Shown here: positions 8,815 to 17,264 of the stretch, piece after piece
Layout: each line of letters begins with the position of its first letter
How positions within the stretch are numbered: the stretch's first letter is position 1
Origin: Bremerella alba
GTDB taxonomy: Bacteria > Planctomycetota > Planctomycetia > Pirellulales > Pirellulaceae
NCBI RefSeq assembly: GCF_013618625.1
Contig: NZ_JABRWO010000007.1
Location: forward strand, 1 to 64,000
Length of the DNA: 64,000 bases
Direction: 5' to 3'
The notes under the pieces: model-generated
What the model was told of the DNA's origin: nothing
Databases searched by the model: none
What the model saw: only the letters and a program-made list of their open reading frames with translations
Position numbers and translations under genes: made by a program

Positions 8815-9336
8815 GAGAAGTCCTCCCTTGTTCCGGAGGCTTAACCGACTGCCGTAGGGCCGTAGTCGATAGCAACGTCGAGACAATACCACAGCAACCT
8901 CACTGGAAGCGCGCGGGCACCAAGAGCGAGTATCGTTGGAATGCTTCTTGTCTGTTCCGTTTACTGCGATCTAAGGCCGAATAGCTGGGGTGCCTAATCC
9001 CGTCTGCTAAGCCCTGTTTGGAAGTCTAGCTACGCCCTCGAGGAGAATCAGGACGCGACCGAACTTCGTGATAAGTGTGCCTGAAAACGTTTCAAGCATC
9101 GGAATGATTCCGAAGCTGCCAGAGGCTCTCTCTTCAGGCAATCAATGCCGGAAAGTTAACCCTGGTGTGAAAATGAGGATATTATCGCCTGAAACATTTT
9201 GAAGGCACTGGCTGATTCTATCGAATGGTTCCGATCGAATCAAGACTTTGTATCATTTATCGGAAAATAATTCGCCCCAACTCTATCCGTAAGGGACACC
9301 ATCGAGACAAACGGAAAACATTTCTCAGACTGCCTG
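8815..9336. promoter_or_regulatory. long upstream region of the XRE regulator with imperfect dyads
   Basis: About 520 bases without a gene. It holds two related sites: 9078-9098, TGCCTGAAA-ACG-TTTCAAGCA, with 8 of 9 arm positions paired, and 9187-9206, a poorer dyad that also begins GCCTGAAA and ends GAAGGC. A third inverted repeat (9212-9239, GATTC...GAATC with ATCG/CGAT inside) lies further upstream. These may be operators for the adjacent regulator. No -35/-10 pair is clear. Confidence 0.35.
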
Positions 9337-9966
9337 TTATTCGCCGGTGGCGAAATTCTGGATTCGGCGAAGGAACCGAGGCATTTTCAGCTTCGGTGCC
9401 GGCGGCTCGACCGTTTCATTGGGACCGACCGAGGCTTTCATCTCGGGCAGCGAAACTTCCGTAAGCGATTCCAACTCGCTGATGTCCGCTCCCCAGCTTG
9501 AAAGTCGTGACAAAAGATCTTGCTGCAGCGGCTGTGGGTCGTTAGGCAGCAGTGCTTTGGCCGGCTCAGGCTTCGCCGGCTGCGGTGCCGGACGCGGTGG
9601 CATGGCCCGAGAGTGAGCTGCCGACGCGTCGAAGTGCATCGCCCATAAAGAATGGATGTCTTCGGTCGTCAACTTGTGATCCATGTCCTGGATCATCACA
9701 ATCTCGCCGGCGGCCGCGGCAAGTCCCAAATCAATCGCGGTCGCTCTCCCACGCTGCGGGGTATAACGGCGCGAGCGGACCTGCGGAAATCGGCACGAGA
9801 TTTCGTACAAGACTTCTTCGGTACCATCGGTCGAACCATCGTCGACGATCATCAATTCAAAGTCGTTCGTCAGATCGGCCACGATCTCTAACAAACGATC
9901 CACCTCAGCGACGATGCTCGACTGAACATTGTGGACCGGAATGACAATACTTAGTGACTTCTTCAC
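9337..9966 (-). CDS. short GT2-family glycosyltransferase-like protein with Pro-rich tail
   Basis: The product is 209 residues. The first ~115 match the N-terminal half of a GT-A glycosyltransferase: SIVIPVHN at the start, the nucleotide-sugar motif DDGSTDGT at residues 42-49, the GRATAIDLGLAAAAGEIV segment and a DxD-like QDMD. After that the acceptor-binding half of the fold is missing. In its place is a Pro/Ala/Lys-rich stretch (about 118-140) and a short helical tail. Ordinary GT2 enzymes need about 220 residues or more, so this may be inactive, a truncated remnant, or a regulatory protein that reuses the fold. The frame is intact and the tail is not random-looking, which argues against recent decay. 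Confidence 0.75.
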   Translation of the reverse strand: MKKSLSIVIPVHNVQSSIVAEVDRLLEIVADLTNDFELMIVDDGSTDGTEEVLYEISCRFPQVRSRRYTPQRGRATAIDLGLAAAAGEIVMIQDMDHKLTTEDIHSLWAMHFDASAAHSRAMPPRPAPQPAKPEPAKALLPNDPQPLQQDLLSRLSSWGADISELESLTEVSLPEMKASVGPNETVEPPAPKLKMPRFLRRIQNFATGE

Positions 9967-10573
9967 GACGGAACCTCAGCAGGACATGGGGGAGATCGAC
10001 GGCAGCTGGCGATGGGTGGTACCAAAGCGCCGGAGTGGCGGCCCAACACTCTACGATTCGGCATCCAGCTTCCACTGACTACACCGCTAGCGAACTCGGT
10101 CCGAATGTGCTGGGTCTTCCGGTAAGATCGATTGATCGCAGCGCGCTAAATCTGCCGTTTGAACCGTGAAAGGAAAAGTGACGCCACCTAGGCTCGCTTC
10201 CGGTCCCCGCCTCCCATAGGGGAGAGGCGAACAATACAACAAGATGCCGCCCCAATCCAACGTAGGGTAAGAGCAATGACGCGAAGCGGAACGTATCGCA
10301 CCGAATGCGGCCTCCATCGCATGGCAACGCGGCAACGTTGTGCATGGTGCGATTCGCTGCGCTACTCAGCACCCTACGGCAGAACAGGCCTCTTCTTTCT
10401 CATCCCCTCTCCCCCGTATCCGGGGCGAGGGGACGAGATCAAGGTGCCACCTGCACGTCTTGATCGGCATGGCTTCGGAGGGTGGTTACCCGGTTGCCGA
10501 TTGTTGCAGAAACAGCCACACTAAACCGAATTGATTCCCTTTTACCCGGCCAAGTGATCAAGAGTACGAAGCG
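9967..10573. other. long intergenic region rich in palindromic repeats
   Basis: About 600 bases between the 5' end of the GT2-like gene and hisI. No gene was seen. It holds a 118-base inverted-repeat element (10261-10378) and two short GC-rich palindromes of the CCCCTCTCC...GGGGAGG kind (about 10207-10226 and 10407-10438). The promoter of hisI must lie near its right end but was not identified. Confidence 0.5.
10261..10378. repeat. 118-bp inverted-repeat element
   Basis: The left end begins CGTAGGGT and later runs GACGCGAAGCGG...TATCGCACC; the right end is its imperfect inverse, GGTGCGATTCGCTGCGCT...CAGCACCCTACG. The whole can fold into one long imperfect hairpin with a GC-rich centre. No coding capacity. 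Elements with the GTAGGGTG/CACCCTAC ends occur as dispersed repeats in many bacteria (general knowledge), which suggests a mobile repeat and not a gene-specific regulator. Confidence 0.55.
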
Positions 10574-10963
10574 ATGTCCATCTCTTTGCCCCGTGAGCCC
10601 GATTTTGACAAGGCCGGCGGTCTGGTTCCGGCGATCGCGCAAGATGCCGAAAATGGCGAGGTGTTGATGATGGCCTGGATGAACCGTGAGGCCTTTCAGG
10701 AAACACTCAGCACCGGACGTGCCGTCTACTTTAGTCGTAGCCGCGGCAAGTTGTGGCGTAAAGGGGAAGAAAGCGGTCACCAACAGCAGGTCCGTCAGAT
10801 CTTAGTCGACTGCGACGCAGATACGGTCCTATTGAAGGTCGATCAAAAAGGGGCCGCCTGTCACGAAGGCTATCGAACCTGTTTCTTTCGTGAAGTGGGC
10901 CCCAGCGAAACCAAGATCGTTGCAGAGCGTCTGGTAAACCCAGAAGACGTGTATAAAAAATAA
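10574..10963 (+). CDS. hisI: phosphoribosyl-AMP cyclohydrolase
   Basis: The product is 129 residues, the normal length for a stand-alone HisI. It opens the purine ring of phosphoribosyl-AMP, the third step of histidine synthesis, as a zinc-dependent cytoplasmic dimer. The family segments are all present: [28 protein letters not shown], the DCDAD metal-binding cluster, and [11 protein letters not shown] with the zinc-ligand cysteines. HisE is not fused to it. No other his genes are nearby; the following genes (RidA protein, prfB) are on the same strand but separated by hairpin-forming spacers. Confidence 0.95.
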   Translation: MSISLPREPDFDKAGGLVPAIAQDAENGEVLMMAWMNREAFQETLSTGRAVYFSRSRGKLWRKGEESGHQQQVRQILVDCDADTVLLKVDQKGAACHEGYRTCFFREVGPSETKIVAERLVNPEDVYKK

Positions 10964-11032
10964 CGTTCCAGTTCCCTCTCCCTTCCCAAGGGCAAGGGGA
11001 CTAAGAACAAACACTTAACCGAAAGAATTATC

Positions 11033-11497
11033 ATGAGTTTCGACGCCAACTTGGATGCTTTGAACGTTGAACTTCCGCCTGCCCCTAAGGCCATGGGTCT
11101 TTACAAGCCAGCGGTCACAGTCGGCAACATGCTTTACCTCTCGGGGCATGGTCCCTTGAGCACCGACGGAACACTTCAACTGGGCAAAGTGGGCGTCGAT
11201 GTCGATCAGGAAGTGGGCTACGCGGCCGCTCGCCAAACCGGCTTGGCCATGCTCGCCACCTTGAAGGCGCACCTGGGCAGCCTCGATAAAGTCAAACGTT
11301 TGGTGAAGACCTTTGGCATGGTCAACTGCCAGGATGGTTACACCCAACAACCGGCCGTCATCAATGGCTTCAGCGAACTGATGAAGGAAGTCTTCGGCGA
11401 AGAGCACGGAATCGCTGCCCGCAGTGCCATCGGGGTGAACGCCTTACCGGCGGGCATGACCGTGGAAGTCGAAGCGATTTTCGAGTTGAACGACTAA
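11033..11497 (+). CDS. RidA / YjgF-family protein
   Basis: The product is 154 residues, slightly longer than classic RidA (about 130). The fold signature is visible: VTVGNMLYLSGHGPL near the start, the helix GLAMLATLKAHLGSLDKVKRLVK, and the C-terminal RSAIGVNALPAGMTVEVEAIFE, with the Arg that binds substrate in RidA. Classic RidA hydrolyses reactive enamines and imines made by PLP enzymes. This longer subgroup may act on other substrates. It is bracketed by two short GC-rich palindromes (about 10972-11000 and 11509-11541). Confidence 0.88.
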   Translation: MSFDANLDALNVELPPAPKAMGLYKPAVTVGNMLYLSGHGPLSTDGTLQLGKVGVDVDQEVGYAAARQTGLAMLATLKAHLGSLDKVKRLVKTFGMVNCQDGYTQQPAVINGFSELMKEVFGEEHGIAARSAIGVNALPAGMTVEVEAIFELND

Positions 11498-11587
11498 ACC
11501 AATCTTCAGTCCCCTTCTTCCTTCAAGGGAGAGGGGGACTAGATTTATCCACTATAAAACACTCCATAAACTTTTCTCGGATCCACC

Positions 11588-12698
11588 ATGGAACGCGAGT
11601 TTTACGATCGAGCAGAAAGTATCCGTCAGCGGCTCCTACAGTTAAAGGACTCTCTTTGACTACGCCGCCAAAGAGCAACAACTGAAGGAAATCGAGCAGC
11701 GGATGTCCGCGCCCGACTTCTGGGACAATCAAGAGAAAGCCCAGGAAACAGTCGGCCAGATGAAGTCACTCAAGAGCCTTGTCGAGCCGCTGGAACAGTG
11801 CTTAGCTGGTATCGAAGATCTTGATGTGATGCTCGAGATGGCCGAGGAAGACGACTCTCTGGCCGACGAAGTTCCCGGTACGCTCGAGAAGTTGGAGACC
11901 GATCTCGAAACGCTGGAACTCAAAGCCCTGCTCGACGGGCCTTACGACAACTGTGGTGCGATCGTCACGATCAATGCCCGCGATGGTGGTACCGACGCCA
12001 ACGACTGGGCCGAAATGATGCTCATCATGTACGGGCGTTGGGCCGATCAAAACGAATACAGCGTCGAACTGCTCGACCGTACCGACAACGAAGAGGCCGG
12101 CATCAACAGTGCCACTTTCGTCGTTCGCGGCCCGATGGCCTATGGCTATTTGAAAGGTGAAACGGGCATGCATCGTCTGGTGCGGATCAGCCCGTTCAAC
12201 TCAGATGGAAAACGCCAGACAAGCTTCGCGGCGGTCGACGTTTCGCCTGAAATCCCCGATAGCGAAGAAGTCGATATCGACGAAGAGGACGTCCGCGTCG
12301 ATACCTACCGGGCCAGTGGTGCTGGTGGTCAGCATGTGAACAAGACCGATAGCGCCATTCGCCTGACGCACGTTCCGACCGGCACTGTCGTGCAGTGCCA
12401 ACAAGAGCGTAGCCAGCACAAGAATCGGGCCCTGGCCTGGAAGATGTTGCGTTCACGTATCGCGCGCGTCGAAGAAGAACGCCGAGAAAGCGAGCAGGCC
12501 GAAAAGTACAAAACCCAGGCCAAGGTCGGGTTTGGTTCGCAGATTCGCAATTACTTCCTCCACCCAGATCAACGCGTGAAGGATGCCCGAACCGGCTTTT
12601 ACGTGGGCAGCTTTAACAGTGTGATGAACGGCGAAATCCAAGGTTTCCTCGACGCCTACTTACGGTGGCGAGTGGGCCAAGAATCGTCGCAAAACTAG
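11588..12698 (+). CDS. prfB: peptide chain release factor 2, expressed through a programmed +1 frameshift
   Basis: Translation starts at the ATG at 11588, reads 23 codons and meets an in-frame TGA at 11657-11659 inside CTTTGAC. A +1 shift continues with GAC at 11658 and runs to 12698, giving 369 residues. The part after the shift, DYAAKEQQLKEIEQRM, aligns with the known RF2 segment after its shift. Domain signs: the SPF tripeptide (RISPFNSDGKR) that reads UGA and UAA stop codons, and GGQ in SGAGGQHVNKT, which triggers peptide release. Autoregulation by RF2 level is the established purpose of this frameshift. The downstream 197-residue gene starts 18 bases later. Confidence 0.95.
11646..11660 (+). 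promoter_or_regulatory. prfB programmed +1 frameshift site
   Basis: The site reads AGGAC-TCT-CTT-TGA-C. The slippery CTT (11654-11656) is followed by an in-frame TGA and a C, the poor-termination context used in bacterial prfB. The purine-rich AGGA upstream is in the right place for the internal Shine-Dalgarno-like stimulator, though shorter than the AGGGGG of E. coli. When RF2 is scarce the ribosome shifts +1 and makes full-length protein. Confidence 0.93.
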
Positions 12699-12716
12699 CA
12701 ACCAGGAACTTCATTC

Positions 12717-13310
12717 GTGTCAGAATCTTCACCCGATCCCGAAGCCCTCTTCGTTGAATCCATGCGTGACGATGGCGTGGGCCTATTCATCAATTTTGTG
12801 AAGCAGAAGGATCGCTTCGGTCACATAATTGCGTTGGTCGACGGAGACGAATGCGTTCCGCTATTCGTTTCGATCGAAGGAGACGACGAGGAGCCGTGGC
12901 CTGAGAGTCCTCCCTTTCAAGAGATTCACATGGAAGAGCGAAAGGAAGGAACCGTCGCCCTGCTGGTCGGAATGGCCGGCGACAGTCACTGGTCTGCCGC
13001 CGTCGAGCCCATGGACGAACCAGGTGGCATTCACTTCTCGGTGGCCTGCCGCATGAAGGACTACCCGATGCGGATTTGCAGCCGATATGGCTGTGCGTTG
13101 GAAGAAACGATCGATCCGACCCTGCAACGCGACGGCCCTTGGGTCTGGAAGATCAACGAAGTCGAGGTATGTGTCGACGTGATCGCTCAGGAACAATTTC
13201 CCACGCCAGAAGTTCCGGCTTCGGCGAGCGGGTTCGAGGTGAACGCGTCACTCGATGGAGAGCCCTTCCCCAAAACCATTCAGTGGCGCTACAAGATTTG
13301 GGTTCGGTAG
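12717..13310 (+). CDS. hypothetical protein downstream of prfB
   Basis: The product is 197 residues with a GTG start at 12717 and AGGAAC upstream, 18 bases after the prfB stop, so probably co-transcribed. It is acidic and soluble, with no signal peptide or membrane segment. Cys residues occur at CVPLF, VACRM, ICSRYGCA and EVCVDV; none form a recognisable metal site. The alternating strand-like hydrophobic pattern (GHIIALVDGD, TVALLVGMAGD, GIHFSVACRM) suggests a beta-rich fold. I recognise no family. Confidence 0.65.
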   Translation: MSESSPDPEALFVESMRDDGVGLFINFVKQKDRFGHIIALVDGDECVPLFVSIEGDDEEPWPESPPFQEIHMEERKEGTVALLVGMAGDSHWSAAVEPMDEPGGIHFSVACRMKDYPMRICSRYGCALEETIDPTLQRDGPWVWKINEVEVCVDVIAQEQFPTPEVPASASGFEVNASLDGEPFPKTIQWRYKIWVR

Positions 13311-13333
13311 CGTTTAGCAAGAATGGAACCGCG

Positions 13334-14965
13334 TTAAAAGTCGGTGGTATCGAACGGAGGTCCAACGCTTAATGCGCCAGAGCCGGAACCACCGCGAACG
13401 GTTTCCAAGAGATCGGTCATTAGATCTTGCATCTTCGAGACCGTACCAATGACCATGGCCGCGTGTTCCTCTTCGCTGCGCATTTCGACGTCATTGGTCA
13501 GTTGACGCGAGGTGTCGGCCAACATCTGGGCGGCTGCTTCCAGTCGTGTTGGGGAAGCGTACCCGGTATTATCCACCTGATGCGGGGCTCCGTCTTGCTT
13601 CCACGTGGTATTACCTAACCAGCGTAGGATGCTTTGTCGGCTGAGGACCCCTAAGGCCTTGCCATTCTCGGAAATCAGAACCGTGCGAATCGAAACACGG
13701 TTCAGGAATTCCCAGATAACACGCAAGGGAATATTGGGCGGGTAACAGATCAGATTCTTTCGCATCACTTCGCCGATCGTAATCTCGTGAGGATTCGGTC
13801 GAGTGGCGACAGACATCAAATCCTTTTCCGAGACAATACCAACGAGGTTGCCTTCGCGATCGACAACTGGTGCCGACGGAATTCGATAGTCTAAAAAGAA
13901 CTGACTGATTTCAATGACACTTGATTCAGGTGTCACCGTACTGACGACAGGGGTCATGGCATCGGCTGCGACGGCTCTGCCAAATACCGAATCGAATTGC
14001 TCTGAGGCGCTATTTGACACCGCATTTTGCAGATTGCTAAAGGAGACAACCTGGTTGCGGCCTTTTTGCTTGGCTTCGCTCAGGCACTGATCGGCGATAT
14101 CAATCAGTTCTTCCTGCTCTTCCATTTCAGCAAGCGTCTCGGCAACGCCTAAACTTGTCGTGACATTCACTACGGCCGAGTCGAGGACAATGTCGGTTTC
14201 GGCAATTCGCTTACGTAGGTTCTCGGCCCACAAGCAAGCTTGAGCGGTCGAGGTTTCCGGCAAGATGGCACAAAACTCTTCGCCACCGTAGCGGCAAATA
14301 ATATCTGACTTGCGAACCGAGTCTGAGAATATCCGACCGATTTCCTTTAAAACCTGATCGCCGGAAGCATGGCCATGGACATCATTGATTCGTTTGAAGT
14401 AATCGATATCGAAGATCACACACGAGAGCGGCAAGCGATAGCGACGAGCCCGGCTCCACTCCTTCGCGATCATCTCTTCAAACACGCGGCGCGTCGGCAA
14501 GCCGGTGAGGAGATCGCTATTGGCCAGATGCGTTAATCGGGTTTCCAATGCCAGAATTCGCTGCCCCGATCGCATTCGTGCGACCAGTTCACCGCGATCG
14601 ATCGGCTTGGCCAAAAAGTCGTCGGCCCCGGCATTAAGAGCTCGGGTCAGATTCTCACGGTTTCCGTGAGAGGTGGCCATCACGATATACATATAGTGCG
14701 AGCTAACGACATGTCGCACGTGTCGGATCAGATCGATCCCCGAACCATCGGGCAATTCCCAATCGGTAACCAGAAATTTGAACTGGTGCTTTTCCTCTTC
14801 CAGTACCTCCAACGCTTCCCGGCAACTTTCAGCAGTTACCACTTCGTAACCTTCTCGCGATAGAAACTCGCGAATGAGAGTTCGAATGAGCCTGTCGTCA
14901 TCAACAACCAACACATGGCTGCGAATCAAATTAGGATCGGGTGGATTTACGGTGTCGGGAGTCAA
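13334..14965 (-). CDS. response regulator with GGDEF diguanylate cyclase and paired CBS domains
   Basis: The product is 543 residues. Residues 17-130 are a receiver domain with acidic residues D22-D24, phospho-acceptor Asp68 (VTDWELPDG) and Lys120 (FLAKP). Residues about 150-310 are a GGDEF domain with active-site GGEEF at 227-231 and the inhibitory-site RxxD (R218-D221) five residues before it, so it should make c-di-GMP and be product-inhibited. Residues about 345-465 are two CBS domains (DAMTPVVSTV..., GEVMRKNLICY...), which usually bind adenine nucleotides. The C-terminal ~75 residues are helical. It likely joins a phosphorelay input and a nucleotide input to c-di-GMP output. Its sensor kinase is not in the window. 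It faces away from the lipoprotein gene to the right. Confidence 0.9.
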   Translation of the reverse strand: MTPDTVNPPDPNLIRSHVLVVDDDRLIRTLIREFLSREGYEVVTAESCREALEVLEEEKHQFKFLVTDWELPDGSGIDLIRHVRHVVSSHYMYIVMATSHGNRENLTRALNAGADDFLAKPIDRGELVARMRSGQRILALETRLTHLANSDLLTGLPTRRVFEEMIAKEWSRARRYRLPLSCVIFDIDYFKRINDVHGHASGDQVLKEIGRIFSDSVRKSDIICRYGGEEFCAILPETSTAQACLWAENLRKRIAETDIVLDSAVVNVTTSLGVAETLAEMEEQEELIDIADQCLSEAKQKGRNQVVSFSNLQNAVSNSASEQFDSVFGRAVAADAMTPVVSTVTPESSVIEISQFFLDYRIPSAPVVDREGNLVGIVSEKDLMSVATRPNPHEITIGEVMRKNLICYPPNIPLRVIWEFLNRVSIRTVLISENGKALGVLSRQSILRWLGNTTWKQDGAPHQVDNTGYASPTRLEAAAQMLADTSRQLTNDVEMRSEEEHAAMVIGTVSKMQDLMTDLLETVRGGSGSGALSVGPPFDTTDF

Positions 14966-15305
14966 TTTCGTGCTCTTTCACTCGCTTTAAACGAAGCCAC
15001 AGATTCGTTCGGTTTAACCAAAGGTAGATTACGTTTTCCAATGAGAGAAAGATTAATTACTACGAAACCCATATTCATTTTCAGGACGACTCGCGGGAAT
15101 TACCGTGTAGGCTAAGTTCGCCTGTAACGGTTATCCGGAAGGTTCTCCTCCTATGGCATGTAACACGTTTGACTCTCCACCCGTCGACTTGCATCGGTTG
15201 TGTGAGCGGTTTGAGTGATTGCAATGAAAACGATTGGTCGATTTCGTGTTTAGGTATCGATGCGCCACCGCACGGATAGCAGTGTGCTGCATCACTTGAA
15301 ACTTC
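14966..15305. other. divergent intergenic region
   Basis: 340 bases between the start of the receiver-GGDEF-CBS gene (minus) and the lipoprotein gene (plus). AT-rich around 15030-15080. It must carry both promoters, but I could not assign a clear -35/-10 pair. No gene or repeat seen. Confidence 0.4.
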
Positions 15306-17243
15306 ATGGATGAACCGATGGATCGACCTCTGCCCTCAACCAGCCGAGCTGGGATTGCACTGAGTTTGACGATATTAATGATCGTCGGCTGTGGGCGCAA
15401 TTCGAAGGTGGCCAACCACCGCGACGAGAAGTCGCAGGTAGCCGCTCCGAATCGTTTTCATGCGCCCGCTGACGTTCGTCCGATGGCACAGCTCGCCGCT
15501 CATCTTGAAATCAGCGAAGCGCACGAAAACATCATTAGCAACCCATACGCTAATCCCAAGCGTCTTCCTTCGGTTGCCAAACCCAAGACAGCCGACGAAC
15601 CAACCCCACTCGAATCAATTCGCTTCCCGCTCAAAATCGAAAAATCGGAACCAACCGAAAAGTCACCACAACAGAAACCGTCCTCTCAGTCGGTACCCTC
15701 GAAGCCTCGCGAGCCGGAAGAGCTTTTACTAGAGCCCCCTGCTCATATCCCCAGCCCCAAACAAAACATTGCCCAGCCCAGCCCAGCACCGAAGAAGCCA
15801 GAACTAGCGGCACCGATCCTCGCAGAGCCGATGCCAGCCCAATCGGCACCCAGCAAACACGAGAACGCGAAGGTCGTACCGGAACCACAGAAACCAGTCG
15901 CACCGAGTCGTCAACTGGCACCACTCGCGCTCAATCCCCCGCAGATTGAAGCGCCCAGAAACGAATCGCCTCCACAAGTAAAACTGCCACCACCACCGGT
16001 AAAGAAACCCCTGGCACACGCACAGCCCGAGATCCAACTTCTGCCTAAGGTAGAGGACCAGCCGATCAGTGCCCCTGCAATGCGAGAGATTCCCCCTGCC
16101 CCGGTCATGCCGAACTTCCTTGCCGAGTCGCCCCAGCAAGACAAGGTTCAAGCCAAAGCAGAAGCAACCAAGCGGCCTGAAAGTCCACGCTCTAAGTTCA
16201 TAAGTCTCGCCCCGTCGGCACCTGAAGCAGACGTTTCGCTGAATCCGGCCAAGCAGCAAGTCGTGGACATTGCCGACATGCCCCTGCAGTCGCGCACCAG
16301 CACACCTCGCTCGGTGTCGATGACTCCGAGCATTGTGCCAACCGCGCCAAGGCCTGTTCAGGTCGACCATGCCATGCTCGCCGTCCGCGGACGGATGGCC
16401 ACCCTGGTCGACCATGGATTGATCCTGGCCCAGCGAGGTGCGTACTACTCGGCACGTGCCGAGTTCGTTCAGGCCCTACGCTTGGCAACGCAAACCTTAG
16501 ACACCGCCGAGAGAACCCATCGCCACAGCGAAGCGTTAGCCGACGCCATTGCGGCACTCGATGAAGCTGGCGAATTCATTCCGGCTGGGGCTCGCCTGGA
16601 AGCCAATGTCGACCTGAACCTGGTGGTCGACGCGCATCGAACTCCGGTCCTCAAAGGCAAAGATCTGGAACACGAAACGGCCCTGACCGCAGCCCAAGCC
16701 TACTTCTCCTTCGCTCAAGATCGCTTGAACGTTGCGTGCGGTGGCATGCCGGAAACCGCTCGGGCACTGGTTGGCCTGGGGCGTATTCAGCAGTACCTCA
16801 ACAAATCGACCGGAGATAACCGTACACTGGTTGGTCCTCGCTCTATTGCGTTGTTCCAAACGGCGCTCGCGATCGACGGTTCCAACTACGAGGCCGCCAA
16901 CGAACTGGGCGTCCTGCTAGCTCGTTACGGGCAACTGGAAGACGCGAAGCAGGCGCTGCTTCAAGGGGTAACGGCGGCACCGCGTGCTGAAATCTGGCAG
17001 AACCTGGCCTCGGTACATCAATCGTTGGGGGAAGTCGAAATGGCACGACGGGCCTCTATCGAGGCCGAAGCGGCGCATCAGTTCGCCGACGCCAACGCTG
17101 GCCTGGCTGCGGTTCGATGGGTTTCGCCTCAGCAGATGGCACAACATGGCCGCGGAGAAACTGGACTCAAGCAGTCGCAACCGGAAGCAACAAGCCAGCC
17201 GGTTGCCCAGCGGCACCGTACCCCCTCTCGATCGATTCGATAG
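15306..17243 (+). CDS. Pro-rich lipoprotein with C-terminal TPR-like repeats
   Basis: The product is 645 residues from the ATG at 15306; a second ATG four codons on is equally possible. A lipoprotein signal is clear: a hydrophobic run ending in LMIVGCG, with the Cys as the lipidation site (about residue 29). Residues about 60-330 are low-complexity, very rich in Pro, Lys, Glu and Ala, and probably an extended spacer. Residues about 350-600 are helical repeats resembling tetratricopeptide repeats (LGRIQQYLNKS, LGVLLARYGQLEDAKQALL, LASVHQSLGEVEMARRA). It sits 21 bases before a Wza-type export gene on the same strand, suggesting a periplasmic assembly or docking role in polymer export. No catalytic motif. 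Confidence 0.82.
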   Translation: MDEPMDRPLPSTSRAGIALSLTILMIVGCGRNSKVANHRDEKSQVAAPNRFHAPADVRPMAQLAAHLEISEAHENIISNPYANPKRLPSVAKPKTADEPTPLESIRFPLKIEKSEPTEKSPQQKPSSQSVPSKPREPEELLLEPPAHIPSPKQNIAQPSPAPKKPELAAPILAEPMPAQSAPSKHENAKVVPEPQKPVAPSRQLAPLALNPPQIEAPRNESPPQVKLPPPPVKKPLAHAQPEIQLLPKVEDQPISAPAMREIPPAPVMPNFLAESPQQDKVQAKAEATKRPESPRSKFISLAPSAPEADVSLNPAKQQVVDIADMPLQSRTSTPRSVSMTPSIVPTAPRPVQVDHAMLAVRGRMATLVDHGLILAQRGAYYSARAEFVQALRLATQTLDTAERTHRHSEALADAIAALDEAGEFIPAGARLEANVDLNLVVDAHRTPVLKGKDLEHETALTAAQAYFSFAQDRLNVACGGMPETARALVGLGRIQQYLNKSTGDNRTLVGPRSIALFQTALAIDGSNYEAANELGVLLARYGQLEDAKQALLQGVTAAPRAEIWQNLASVHQSLGEVEMARRASIEAEAAHQFADANAGLAAVRWVSPQQMAQHGRGETGLKQSQPEATSQPVAQRHRTPSRSIR

Positions 17244-17264
17244 CTTGGTCAAGGATTCGACCTG

